DNA of 64,000 bases, from assembly GCA_905250115.1 (NCBI GenBank), contig CAJNOI010000020.1, forward strand, positions 309,426 through 373,425, written 5' to 3'. Below the pieces are notes generated by a model. The model saw only the letters and a program-made list of their open reading frames with translations, did not search any database and had not been told where the DNA came from. Position numbers and translations under genes: made by a program. Shown here piece by piece: positions 33,853 to 50,148 of the stretch. This stretch comes from Adineta steineri. Lineage: Eukaryota; Rotifera; Eurotatoria; Adinetida; Adinetidae. Positions within the stretch are counted from its first letter, which is position 1; every line of letters begins with the position of its first letter.

Positions 33853-36674
33853 ATGTTAGATCGTTTACGTACGATTGTTTCATCAAAACCAACACCACAA
33901 AAAGCACTTCAAGTACTTTTAAATAACCCTTTTTTTGTCTACTCGTTCATATCTATAGAGATGAATTATTTAGGAAGAAGATACAACTAATGGAGAAGAA
34001 CAAAGAGAAGAATGGGATCGACCGATTGAATTTATACTTTCATTAATTGGTTGTTCTGTAGGCATGTAATAATAATCATATTTAATTAAATCTTAATTTT
34101 CATTCTTTTAGGTCTTGGAAATGTATGGAGATATCCTTACATAGGTATGTAATTATTCTAAATAGTAACGATTGATATTTTTCTTTTTTTTTAGCATTCA
34201 GAAATGGTGGTGGTAAGAATCTATAAAACACAATCTTGTTTATTATAAAAAAATATTATTGATATAGGTGCTTTTCTTATACCATATTTTTGTGTCTATT
34301 TTCTTATTGGAACACCACTTTTTTTTCTTGAATTATCTCTTGGACAGTTTACTAGTCGTGGTGCAACAGCTGCTTTCAAAATGTCACGAATGTTTAAAGG
34401 TTTGAAATATATTTAATAATATAGAAATTGATGAAAAGATGATATATTAGGAGTTGGTTGGGCAATGGCAATTAATTCCTTTTTTGTTACAATTTATTAT
34501 AATATAATTATTGCGTGGTGTTTATTTTATTTTTTTGCTTCATTTCGAAAAAAACTTCAATGGAGTGATTGTGGAAATTGGTGGAATACAGAACGCTGTT
34601 TAAATGCAGGTTTCTATAAAAAAGAAAGATCATTTTTCAAATATCATATTTATATCTATATGTAAGATGCATCGGATAATTCAACAGCTCGTTTTCTTTG
34701 TCTTGCAACTGATCGATCAAGTAATTGTACATTACCGATACTTCCACCTGAAGAATATTTCGAGTAAAATATTAATTTCTTTATTCAAATAAACATATAT
34801 TTTGTAATAGTCATTATGTCTTACGACGAAGTAATTCGTTGGAAGATATGGGTACTCCACATTGGGCCCTTACATTATGTTTCTTATTAGCATGGATACT
34901 TGTTGCTGCTTGTATTATTCAAGGAATTAAATCATCTGGCAAGGTCGTTTATTTTACGTCATTATTTCCTTATATTGTCATTTTTGCATTGATTATACGT
35001 GGTGTAACTTTACCAGGTTAATAGATTGATTATTCTTGATAGAAAATATTCTAATTTTTATTATTAAATAGGTGCAGCAAGAGGAATATCGTTTTATCTA
35101 AAACCAAATTGGAGTAAAATTGGAGAATTTCAGGTAGATGATTTATTATTATTTTAATAACTTTTATTTATTTTTCTTAAGGTTTGGATTGCCGCTGCAT
35201 CACAAGTAACTTTCTCTCTGTCAGTAGCATTTGGTTCCATACTTGGTTATGCCAGTTTTAATAAATTCAAATCAAATTATCTTAGGTTTAATACTAATAT
35301 TTTTTTCGGAAAAAAATGCAACATTCATTTTATCTTTAGAGATTGTATGATTGTCACTGGATGCGATTGTTTTACTTCGGTAAGTTATAGAAGAATGATA
35401 AATTTATTGATTTGAAATAATAAATAGGTATTTGCGGGATTTGCTATTTTTTCAATTCTTGGTTTTATGTCATATAAAACTGGTTTACCTATTGATCAAG
35501 TAGCTAAAGCTGGACCAGGTTTAGCTTTTATTGCTTATCCACAAGCGTTATCAATTATGCCAGGCGGACCTTTCTGGGCAGTAATATTCTTTTTTATGTT
35601 ACTTACACTTGGACTCGATTCTCAGGTATTTTTTAACCACAAAATAAAAAAATTTCTTTATTCCAAATATTTAGTTTGCACTTTCGGATGTAACAATATC
35701 TGGATTATTGGATACATTTCCTGGTCTTCGACGTTATAAAACATATGTTATTATTGGATATTGTAGTGTTTGCTTTCTAGTAGCACTTCCAATATGTGCA
35801 CCCGTAAAATATAAAAAAATACAAATTTCTATTGATATCTATTTTTCTTTCTAGGGTGGAATTTATTTATTTGTATGTATAAAATAGGATTCAAATGAAA
35901 TATCAAATAAATTTCTTTAGACATTAATGAATGAATATTCAGCGAATTTATCAGTCATTGTTTGTGCATTCTTCGAATTTATTATTATTTCTTATGTCTA
36001 TGGTTGAGTATAAGAAGAAAATTTATCACAATAAAATTCTAGTTTTATATAGGTTTTAATAATTTTATGGAAGATATTCGAATGATGTTAGGTAGAAGAC
36101 CATTTGAACCTTATTGGTTTTTTACATGGTGTATATCAGGTCCAATTATTACACTTGTATATAAAAGAATTTAACGTTTTTTTAATAATTCTATAATGAA
36201 ATTTTCTTTAGGTTGTCTTCTTTTCATCACTTATGCAATTTAGACCACCAACTGAAGGAAATTATGCTTATTTAACATATGCAAATGTTATCGGATGGCT
36301 TATGGTTGTTGCATCGGTTATATTTATTCCTGCTGTTATGATTTATGAATTTATTAAAGCATGGAAAGCAACAAGAAACTATCAAAATGAAGTAAAAGAA
36401 TTATTGAATATGTTATTTTTTATTAATGAAATTTTTAATTAAGATTTCAAATGATATGCCACATTATTTACGGATGTTAACATATGCAAGTCAACCACAG
36501 GATGAATGGGGACCAGCAAGAAAAGAAGATCGACATGGTCGATATGAAGTCCTAACTCCAAAAACAACGGAACCTATTGAACATAGAAATAAATTAGATG
36601 ATAAATCACGTATATTTAATGGAAATTTTAACAATGCTTTTGATTCTCAATCTGACATATGTTCACGATTGTAA
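33853..36674 (+). CDS. SLC6-family Na+/Cl- dependent transporter
   Basis: About sixteen short exons with ~50-70 bp introns, ATG 33853 ([13 protein letters not shown]) to TAA 36672-36674. The twelve-helix SLC6 core is evident: TM1 [20 protein letters not shown] then [13 protein letters not shown]2/3 [12 protein letters not shown] and [20 protein letters not shown]; a cysteine-containing extracellular loop 2 with N-glycosylation sites ([14 protein letters not shown]); TM4/5 [20 protein letters not shown] and RGVTLPGA; TM6 [17 protein letters not shown]8 TLGLDSQFAL (Na2 site region). It imports an amino acid or amine together with sodium across the plasma membrane; the sequence is closest in feel to the glycine/GABA branch, but the substrate is not decidable. 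One intron (34062-34111) has a GC donor. No lesion was seen. Confidence 0.9.
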
Positions 36675-36986
36675 AATCAATTATATATATTCAAGAGATT
36701 GAAAGTGTAGAAGAAAACTTTATTTTTCATATTTTATTGCGTGTTAATAAAGGAATTAATAAATTTTTATCTAATAGTGAATCTCATTGTTGTAAATCTG
36801 GTAATCATTATGTGGATACTATTTTTCTGAGCTTGTGAACTAGACTCACGTCCGTACTTTGAGTTTATAAAATGATTCGTTTACAAGCGACATCTTCAAA
36901 TAATTAACTCTCGTTGGTCTTAAAATATTCTATAAAAACTATTGGAGAAGCAAAATGGACATTCGAAATTGATCATTTTAACCAAT
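36675..36986. other. SLC6-SMAP intergenic region
   Basis: 312 bp of AT-rich sequence with polyadenylation-like signals; no feature was seen. Confidence 0.5.
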
Positions 36987-37743
<757 letters not shown>

Positions 37744-39138
37744 AATATATAACTCTTTTGTTAAGTATTCAGGTTTATGTAAATAAAAACAAGAGTGATA
37801 TGTTCATTCAAAAGATTAAATGGAAAGATCACTAAAATTTTTAGTTGATTACTTTGTTCAAATAAAAATTTTAGTTAAATGACAAAATCTCAATCATTTG
37901 GTTTTTTGCATATTGACAATATTTTTGAATTTGATAAAAAGAGATATAAGAAAATCAAAAGGGAATACATGGTGCTATCATAGACTTGTTTATGATAAAT
38001 CCTACAAAAATATATTGTTAAAAATACAGGCAAGGATGTGTAAAAAAAGCCTAGTTTTTATCAATAATCAGTTGTGAGGAATGGTTTTAATTTGATGGAA
38101 CAATTCATTAGATGATGAAAGAAATCAATAAATCGTTTTATTTGTTTTTAACAATGAATGTAACAAGAAAGTTGTATACAAAATCTTAATTCTAATCTCT
38201 AAATGAAAAAGCTTCGACACATTAGAAAACCCCATATGAAAATGGATTTTTTGAAATAATTTCTAAAACTTTTATTTCTCTAACAATTATGTACATGCTA
38301 ATATCTAAGTTGTTTTTTATTATAGACAATATTTTGCTTCCGTCATCTAAACAATGTGTCAGTCCTGAGAAAAAGCTGGTAGAAAAGAGCAGTTAATAAA
38401 AGAAATATCTTCCATTTTGAAAGGTGTCTCGAGGTTACTTTAATGCTTCTTTGCAGCGTGGTTTAATAGAAATAATGACACCTTCTTATTATGGAAAAAT
38501 ATATATCTTTGAGAACACGCAATAAGATGTATTTTGTAAAATATTCCTCATATATTTGAGATACCAAAGTGCTTTTTCAAATAAACACGAAAGATTCAGA
38601 ACTCACTCTCAACGTGTATTGAATCGCTCTTTCTTCGTACATTTGTTTTTCATAGACAACCATATTCATTAAAATTAACTAGAAACTAATAGTTAAGCTG
38701 GCAGTTTATTTCATTTTGACTCAATTTCAAGTATGTGGTTATATAGGATACAAATATCATCAGCAATATATTGTATTCTTTAGAAAAAAAATTGTGCTGT
38801 TAGAAATCACACCTAAATTTTAGCATACATTGTCTATATTGTTTCAAGAACACTCTTCTAACTAACGATGTATGGGATAAAAAAAGGTTGAAATCAAGAT
38901 TTTTACCTTATTTCGAGACATAATAGAAGACTCTCGGTCTTCCAACGTGATTCATTAGAAGAAAAAAAATCTTGTATGACCTTAACAATCTTATTCAACA
39001 CATTGTGCAGACTATTTATTTATTCAAGTATGCAAATATTTTCACAGAAGAAGAGAAGCATTTTTTTTTGAAATCCATCAAATGAAAAAAAAACTTCCAA
39101 GTAATGTCGATGAAATTGTGAATTGAGTTAATGTTAAA
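37744..39138. other. Intergenic region
   Basis: About 1.4 kb of AT-rich sequence. No coding region, repeat or element was recognised. Confidence 0.5.
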
Positions 39139-39726
39139 ATGTTGGCAGATATTGAAGACAAAGAGAAGACCAAGTTAACAAAGATGCGAAAACGTCGATC
39201 TAAATCCAAGTTAAATCGAAATTTATCACTAGAAAAATCAACTGATAAAATAACACATCCACGTATTATTAATGAACTTAAAAGAGATGTGTAAATGTTG
39301 TTCAATTCTTATTTTATCAATATAAAATATTTCTTTTCCTTTTAGACAAATTTGTTTATATCAACGTTTACGTGAAAGTCGTTTTGATCCAAGTGGTAAA
39401 TTATGTTTACAAACAAATCCTTCATGGCTAATGAAACGAACGAAATCTGCTCTTGATTCTCAGCAAAGATGTAAAACCGGACCGATTATTATGTAAACCA
39501 AAATAATATAGTTTTTACTTATTATTAATCTTTTATAGGTCTGCTATCAATCAACGACAACGTTCAATGGAATCCTTTAAACGTAATGAAATCAAACGTT
39601 TGACAGCTGATGTTCAAACTATTCTAGTATGTAATAAAGAGATATTATTAACTAACTCAATTTTTTGTTTTATCTATTTAGACAGGACCAGTAATGAAAA
39701 ATTTCTATTCACAATCTAAAAAATAA
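39139..39726 (+). CDS. Small basic protein of unknown family
   Basis: Four exons (39139-39290, 39346-39492, 39539-39626, 39682-39726) with 45-55 bp GT-AG introns join to exactly 144 codons, which supports a real gene of 143 aa. The product is strongly basic: KMRKRRSKSKLNRNLS near the start, then CLYQRLRESRFDPSGKLC, a conserved-looking TNPSWLMKRTKSALDSQQRC, and KRLTADVQTILTGPVMKNFY at the end. There is no signal peptide or membrane segment. I do not recognise the family. Upstream in-frame ATGs are absent within the exon. Confidence 0.65.
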
Positions 39727-40856
39727 TAATCAACTGTACAATCAAACAAACAAGAATAAAGTTTATAAAAATTATTTGCTTAGGTATTTTCTTATGATTT
39801 TACGAAAACGATAGTGCGAGATTGATATTTTGTCGACTCTAAATCTCAGATTTGTAGTTTTATTCTGAATATGAGAAAAATTGAATTTAAACTCGACTGA
39901 ATGTCTGAAAACATAGATCCAAAGTTTGCTAGTTATATCTATCGATAGAACCAATAAACAGCAATTGGTCCAATTTAATGATAGATCGATCAAATATGTT
40001 TACATTCCACTTTTAACTATATGGACATGTAACGTTTCTATTGATCTTGACTCTACAATGTCATTCATATTTTTTATAATTGATTTTTCCGTTTCTTCAT
40101 CTATTCCATAGTCGACTAGTCAAGGTTATTGATCAATAATCGGTACCAATTATTGAAAATTCACATTCATGCACAACTATTACTCTAGTTAATAACTACA
40201 TATTGTAAAATTTTACTTTTATTTAGATCGATGTTTAATATAAACATACAAAGGAGTGAGAAGATTCATCAAGAATAAAATTTATATATTTTTTTCATAA
40301 TAATTTTGACTTTATTTTTTAACAAGTGCTGTTAAATAAGATGAATCACCTGGTAAGTATTTAGTGTGGCTTAACTTTCAATATTCTCTTAAGTACAAAA
40401 ACAAGAAAAAAAAACGAAGAAGAAGAAGAATGAATAAATAATGATAGACATAAACTTTGGACAACAATAAGAAATAATAATGCTAATCTAACATTTGATA
40501 TTATCACGTCCATCTGACGTACAAATAAAATTTCACAATATGTCAAAAAAACGACGATGTGTGTGTGTGTATATAGTATGAAAAAAAAACAACAACAACA
40601 ACAGAAATGAAGATAAGTTTTGAGCAATATACATACAAAACCGGTTGCTATTTTGATTTCAGCACCTGAATTTGAAGATGAAACAGAAAGTCATGCACAA
40701 AGAAGAACATACAAATAGTTATATAGATATACACAAAATGAATAGAATTAAGTATAAGACAGATATACTCAAGAAGAAAAAAATACAACACGTATCTCAA
40801 ACATGAGATAGACAAAAAAAAACCAATGAAGAAAACAAAAACAATTGTAAAGATTA
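39727..40856. other. Convergent 3' flanks
   Basis: Lies between the small basic protein gene (+) and the kinase gene (-). Contains simple-sequence purine and CA/GT tracts near 40400-40620 (including gtgtgtgtgt at 40560) and probably the long 3' UTR of the kinase. No coding feature was seen. Confidence 0.5.
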
Positions 40857-42885
<2,029 letters not shown>

Positions 42886-44494
42886 TGAAATCTATGTAAA
42901 AAAAGTCGAAATTCTTTTTTTTATCAAATAGAAAAATAATGAACTGACCATTGTTCTAATAGTCTAGATATCGGAATATTTAACGAAGATCGAGTTAATT
43001 TTCTACAGCATATCTGTCAATGTTGGAGTTACTCTAAAGAGAAGAAGAAGAAGAAGAAAAAAAAGAAAAGAAAAGAATGTGCCAGTCAAACTATCGACAT
43101 CGAGACAACGTATAAAAACATATGGCCTATCATGGATGTATGGACGGACAAAAATGGGCGACCGATCGTTTGTTCGTTCATATGGACGCAGGAATAAGAA
43201 GAAAAAGAAGACATTTACATACATGACCATAGTCATTTTTGATCCAATAGGTTAACAGTTTGACGAAAAAAAGGAACATAGAAGAAATAATTGGTTCACT
43301 TGTTTTTAATAGATTGAAAACGAGAGTATATTTTATAAAATAATACTTGTGTAGACTTGATAATAATAATAATAATAATCAATTGATTAATGTTTATTTT
43401 CTTTGTTTTTAAATAAATTAAGAAAAAAAAAGTAATTTGATGCTGATAAATAGATAGAAAAATAATATATACATATTTTGCAATATTAATAATTTTATAA
43501 TTAATTATTTCTAGTCATTATCATATAATTTTCAATATACCGAAGTACTCATATATTTTTTTTTCTTCAAAATAAATGCCATATGTAATAAAAACAAAAA
43601 TATTATTGTAACATCTAATTTCTTGTAATTAAACGATAACATCAGTAAATAAAATATTCATATACGTACTTTTTAAATAAAAGTTCAAATTAATCGTAAT
43701 TGAGAATATTGCATGAAGATGATTAATTACTAAAAATCAGATATTATTCGTTTAAAAACGATTGTTCTGATATGGACGATATAGTTTATATATGAAGATG
43801 TTTCAACTAAATAAGTCACGAAAGAAACTTTTGCGTAAATGTTCAATTCCTTACTTGTTATTATATAATAAATATTGTCATAGAAGATTTTATTAGCGAT
43901 GACGTTTTGTCCAAATTTAACATTTATTTCATTATATCGGATACTATTTCTGATAATGGTGCCATTTGAGATTCATCGGATTCTACAATTAATCACATCG
44001 TATAATTCTGTAGATCATATTGCAAGTGATGGAACTTTATGCAATTAATGATTGGTAAAGTAGAAGATATTGGAATAGTACGTGATTGTTCATTGAAAAC
44101 ATTAGATAAAGTAAATAATGATCGTACGAGTCGCGATGGAAATCGGTCGATTATCACATATTTAAATGACATATACAGCTGTTACATTCTTCTTTTTTGA
44201 TGTCTCAATCTTATCATTGTAACACGTATTTGATATGTTTACGAATGATACTAACTCAAATAGTTTAATAACCACATTTAATTAATAAATGAAACTTGTT
44301 ATTCTATAAATAAGTTGTTGACATATAAATGCTTCATTTCAATCAATATAAGAACTAATGATAGACTTGTCGGTAACATGTTGTTTTTTTTCTTCGAGGA
44401 AATATGTTTATAGGTAAAATATTGCGACGAAAGGTAAAAATATTACTTATGATGATAGTATAATTTGTTATTTCGATATTGATTGAAATTGTAT
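42886..44494. other. Divergent region between NLK and ADP-ribosylglycohydrolase
   Basis: 1.6 kb between head-to-head genes. The NLK side has a likely non-coding exon and a GAA-rich simple repeat (about 43040-43080); an AAT/ATA-rich tract lies at 43360-43700. No coding region was seen. Confidence 0.5.
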
Positions 44495-45805
44495 ATGGAA
44501 GCATTCGTTAAAATGAATTGGTTATCATATGTTGTACCAAATTTTAAATCAGCAAAGTATGTTCTTGAACATAATAAATATCTAACACTTATTGAATTAC
44601 TTGATGAATCTCAACCGTATCGTGAATTGAATCGACTTCAAGATATTGAATTATCAAAATTAAGTAATAATGATCCAATTCTTTCAAGAATACAAGGTTC
44701 TCTTATTGGTCTTGCTGTTGGTGATGCTCTTGGGGCCGCAGTGGAATTTCGATCAAATGCTTATATGCAAAAGAATCGTGTTAAAGAAATGCAAGGAGGT
44801 GGTACCTGGGGTCTTCAAGCCGGTCAATGGACTGATGATACATCGATGGCACTTTGTCTAGCTGCTAGTCTTATTGTTAAAAGTGGTTTTGATGATTATG
44901 ATCAATTAGTACGATATAAATGGTGGTATAGAAAAGGTTATATGTCTTCAACTGGTTCATGTTTTGATATTGGTAATGCTACACGTGCAGCAATTACAAA
45001 ATTTGAAAATCGTCAACGTCAAAGTGCACAACAATTAGGTATATCAACTTCTGAACATTATCTAGATCGAATAATTGGAGAAAAACGTTCACAAATTAAT
45101 TTCAATGCAAAATGTGGTGATCTTAAAGCTGCGGGTAATGGTCCACTTATGCGTTTAGCACCTATACCTTTATTTTATTATCGTTCAAAATCAAAAGCAA
45201 TAGAAAATGCTGCTAATAGTGTAAGTCTGACACATGGTGATAAGAAAGCAATTGATGTATGTCGATTTTATTCAGCACTTATTTGGAATGCTATCAATGG
45301 TATATCGAAAGAAAATCTTTTAAATCAAAAATTTTATTATAATAATTTCAAATTATCTTTTGATAAAGATGTTATGAAGATAATTCAAGGTTCATATAAG
45401 AAAAAACATGGATATGTCGATGGTATACGTGGTAAAGGTTTTATATTAAATTCACTTGAAGCTGCTCTATGGGCATTTTATAATGATGAAAATTCGTTTG
45501 AAAAAGGTGTTCTTCTAGCTGTTAATTTAGGTGATGATACTGATACAACAGCTGCTATTTATGGACAACTTGCTGGTGCTGTATATGGTATTGAAGGAAT
45601 TCCAAAACGTTGGCGTAATCGATTATTTCAAAAAGATTTTATTCTTACTCTAGCTAATGGATTATATATAAAAGGAAAAACATTTGATCGTCCGAGACGA
45701 ACATCAGAAGTAATAGACGATGTTCAAGAAGATAAACATAAAACTAAAAAAAGTAATATCAAATCTTCTAAGGGAGCAGCACATATAATTTCTGAATGCA
45801 AATAA
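44495..45805 (+). CDS. ADP-ribosylglycohydrolase (DraG/ARH-like)
   Basis: A single-exon frame of 436 aa from ATG 44495 (MEAFVKMNWLSYVV; the frame is open slightly further upstream but only from a TTG). After about 70 residues the ADP-ribosylglycohydrolase fold begins: IQGSLIGLAVGDALGAAVEF, then the metal ligands QWTDDTSMALCLAAS, GNATRAAI, AGNGPLMRLAPIPLFY, SLTHGDKKA and the second metal motif GDDTDTTAAIYGQLAGA. These are the acidic residues that bind two divalent metals in DraG/ADPRH enzymes. It is expected to remove ADP-ribose from proteins or small molecules. The Lys-rich C-terminus (KHKTKKSNIKSSKG) may be a localisation signal. The frame is intact. Confidence 0.9.
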   Translation: MEAFVKMNWLSYVVPNFKSAKYVLEHNKYLTLIELLDESQPYRELNRLQDIELSKLSNNDPILSRIQGSLIGLAVGDALGAAVEFRSNAYMQKNRVKEMQGGGTWGLQAGQWTDDTSMALCLAASLIVKSGFDDYDQLVRYKWWYRKGYMSSTGSCFDIGNATRAAITKFENRQRQSAQQLGISTSEHYLDRIIGEKRSQINFNAKCGDLKAAGNGPLMRLAPIPLFYYRSKSKAIENAANSVSLTHGDKKAIDVCRFYSALIWNAINGISKENLLNQKFYYNNFKLSFDKDVMKIIQGSYKKKHGYVDGIRGKGFILNSLEAALWAFYNDENSFEKGVLLAVNLGDDTDTTAAIYGQLAGAVYGIEGIPKRWRNRLFQKDFILTLANGLYIKGKTFDRPRRTSEVIDDVQEDKHKTKKSNIKSSKGAAHIISECK

Positions 45806-46003
45806 ATTATTTTTATTTTTTTTTTGAATGTAACATTTATGCGAAATAAATATGAAATGTAAATATAATTGTTTATTTTATCGATACTGTGAATTGCACA
45901 AAATAACTAAGATGATACGAAAATAAAATGTTGTCATTCAATAGTTAACCTGAAAAAAGAAGAGATTGAATGCTTAACAGAAAGACAAAAAATTAAAATA
46001 ATT

Positions 46004-47595
<1,592 letters not shown>

Positions 47596-48105
47596 ATCTT
47601 CTAGAAACAATAATGCAAATGTCAATTATGAAACTAAATCGAACTATCATATAACTAGGAAATATCTTAAACAAAGACGTTCGTTCCAATACAGTAACTA
47701 TATCTTCTATATATGTTTGGATGATCTTTTCCCTCGATCGTTTATTATCTCCTATCGTCTTGTTTAGTCTGTTATGTCAAACAAAGAATACAAATGAATA
47801 AACGAACGATAGTACGCACATACATACAAATCTTTTTCATATGAATCATATATGAATATCAGATTTTTGTCTTGAAGCGCCATAAATTTAGGTTTTATAC
47901 TCTATTCTGATTGGTAATAAAATTGTCTAATCCAAAAGATGTACACCTTTTTTTTGGAAAGGGAAGAACGAGCATAAGTTCGTTTAAAGTAGGCGTAAAC
48001 ATCTATATGTTTCACGCATTTTTTTTCCTTATATTCTGTTGTAATTTAAAAGATTTATTAGAAAAAAATAATATGAATCATATTTTTTCTTTTGTATTTC
48101 TAGAC
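47596..48105. promoter_or_regulatory. Shared divergent upstream region GMDS/PLEKHF
   Basis: 510 bp separate the two start codons. Both genes appear to have 5' UTR introns here (acceptors ttgtttctag before GMDS on the minus strand and gtatttctag before PLEKHF). A bidirectional promoter is inferred from the arrangement; no specific factor site is recognised. Confidence 0.4.
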
Positions 48106-49774
48106 ATGAGTTCAGTGAATTCTAATAGTGTTGGAAGATCACCATCATTAAAAGAAGATGGACTTGCTCAATTGAGTTAGTATAATTATATAGATAAAAG
48201 TAAACTTTGTTTTCTTTTCTTTTTATATCTCAGGTCGATCAGCAGAAAATGCGAAGAGAATTAAAAATGTGCAAGATAAATTTGTTAATAGTCAAGTTTG
48301 TTTGTTTTTTTATCTTATCGAAAAAATTCAATCGTTTATTTTCTATTGTTTAGAATTTACAAAAAGAAGGTCGAGCTTTAGTTGGTGAAGGTATTTTAAT
48401 GAAAGTATGCCGAAAAAAACCTAAACAAAGAGCGTTCTTCTTATTCAATGATATTCTCGTGTACGGACGTGTTGTTATCAGTGGACGTAGAGTAAAAGAA
48501 CAAGTTTTATGTTTAACAAAAGATGTCATTCTATTATTATTTTATTTAGTATTCACAACAAAAAATTATTCCACTTAATGAAATACAAATCGGTGCTCCT
48601 ATTGATTCAGCAGGTATATAGATAGACAAACATATATGAAATAAATTCTATTTTATTTAAATAGAAAATCCATATGCATGGTTAATAAGTAGTCCAAAAA
48701 AATCTTTTATTGTCCGAGCAAATTCAGATCGTGAACGACAAGAATGGCTTACACATCTTGATCGTTGTATTCGTTATGCTTCTGGTATGTATAAATTTAT
48801 TTTAAAGTTCTTATGATATAGTAATTTATTAAGGAGGTGCTAATACACAAAATAATGCGGTCGCTGCACATTGGATACCTGATGATAAAGCTGATACATG
48901 TATGCATTGTCGTACATCGAAATTTTCAGCATATAATCGTAAACATGTGAGTAATTGAATGATTTGAAAATCCTTAAACTTAAGCTACGAGAAATTTATT
49001 GAACATGATAATAGGTATGTGACAACTCCAGTTTCGCTCAATGAATTGGAACAGTTCTTGTTCAGTTGAGCTGGAGATGGCGACCAGTTCATTTTATTCA
49101 TATATTAATCATTATATTACATAAAACGTTTGGAAAGAATTACTTTAAGCTTTTATTAATAACTTCGTTGTCAAAAATGATCATTAAACGTGAATAGTTG
49201 GATATTATTCACGTTTGTATGTAATGTAATGATTAATATATGAATAAAATGAGCTAGCCGCCATCTGCAGCTCATATGAGTTTGAACTGGCGAGCTTGAG
49301 TTGTCACATACCTACATGATAAAAGGAAAATTTTTTTGTAGTTTAATCTCCTAATGTTTTTTATGCTATTGAAAATATTCCTATATGTCAATTCTTATTT
49401 CTATTAATAGCATTGTCGAAATTGTGGTTTAGTTGTTTGTGATGGGTGCTCAAAAAAACGCTTTTTAATTTCACATTTGGATGCAAAACCAGTTCGAGTA
49501 TGTGACTCCTGTTATGCTAAATTAAATAATAATGATAGCAATGGTAAAAATAATAAACTAATTATCTTTATTATAAATTATTCTCGTTTTCTTTTATATT
49601 ATAAGACGCACGTCTAAATCAACGTGATCGACCAGCTGATAGTAGTGACAGTGATGGTGATGAAAATCCTCAATATTCTCCAATACCTGTATGAATACTA
49701 TTTGAATCTTTTCTCAAATCTATTCTCTATGTATTTTTTAGGCGACTTTTTATCAAAATGTTGAAAATCTCTAA
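48106..49774 (+). CDS. PLEKHF2: Phafin: PH and FYVE domain endosomal protein
   Basis: About nine exons, ATG 48106 ([14 protein letters not shown]) to TAA 49772-49774. PH domain: [20 protein letters not shown] followed by [46 protein letters not shown] zinc finger: [38 protein letters not shown] and [12 protein letters not shown], with the R(R/K)HHCRxCG phosphoinositide-binding motif. The acidic C-terminus (SSDSDGDE) matches vertebrate Phafin2. These proteins bind PI3P on endosomes and act in trafficking and autophagy. Whether it corresponds to PLEKHF1 or PLEKHF2 is not resolvable; it is probably the single ancestral gene. A 303-bp MITE sits in the intron that splits the FYVE motif. Confidence 0.9.
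49012..49314. mobile_element. hAT-like MITE in PLEKHF intron
   Basis: 303 bp with perfect 17-bp terminal inverted repeats (TAGGTATGTGACAACTC ... GAGTTGTCACATACCTA) and a perfect 8-bp target duplication CATGATAA (49004-49011 and 49315-49322). The inverted homology extends inward through CATATATTAATCATTA. Eight-base duplication and TAG terminus indicate the hAT superfamily. No coding capacity. Confidence 0.9.
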
Positions 49775-50148
49775 TCGATTTTTGTTTCTATTATGTCCAT
49801 TTCAATTGCAATATAACTTAGATGATCATATATTAATAAACATTCCCGAAAGACTTTTATACATATATATATTAATTGATTAGTTTATTGTTCTTTTCTT
49901 GTCTTTTTTTTGTTTTAAATTTCGAATGCAACATCACATTTCTTTGTCAATGAATAAAATTAAGCAAACACATATATTTATACTTTTTGAGAATGTCCTA
50001 TGTATGTGATCTTTCTATATTTTATTAAATGAGATTTTATCTTCTTCTTATTCGTTAATAAAAACAAGAACAAAAACTTGCGCTAAATTTGTTAACATAA
50101 CAACTATAATTCATTTGATAACATTTTCATTAGTCTTACGTTCTATTC
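49775..50148. other. PLEKHF-BTB intergenic region
   Basis: 374 bp of AT-rich sequence; the PLEKHF 3' UTR and the upstream region of the BTB gene. Nothing else was seen. Confidence 0.5.

Noticed and set aside
43003-43236. 77-codon minus-strand frame upstream of NLK
   Set aside because: Built on a GAA-rich simple repeat; likely 5' UTR or promoter sequence.
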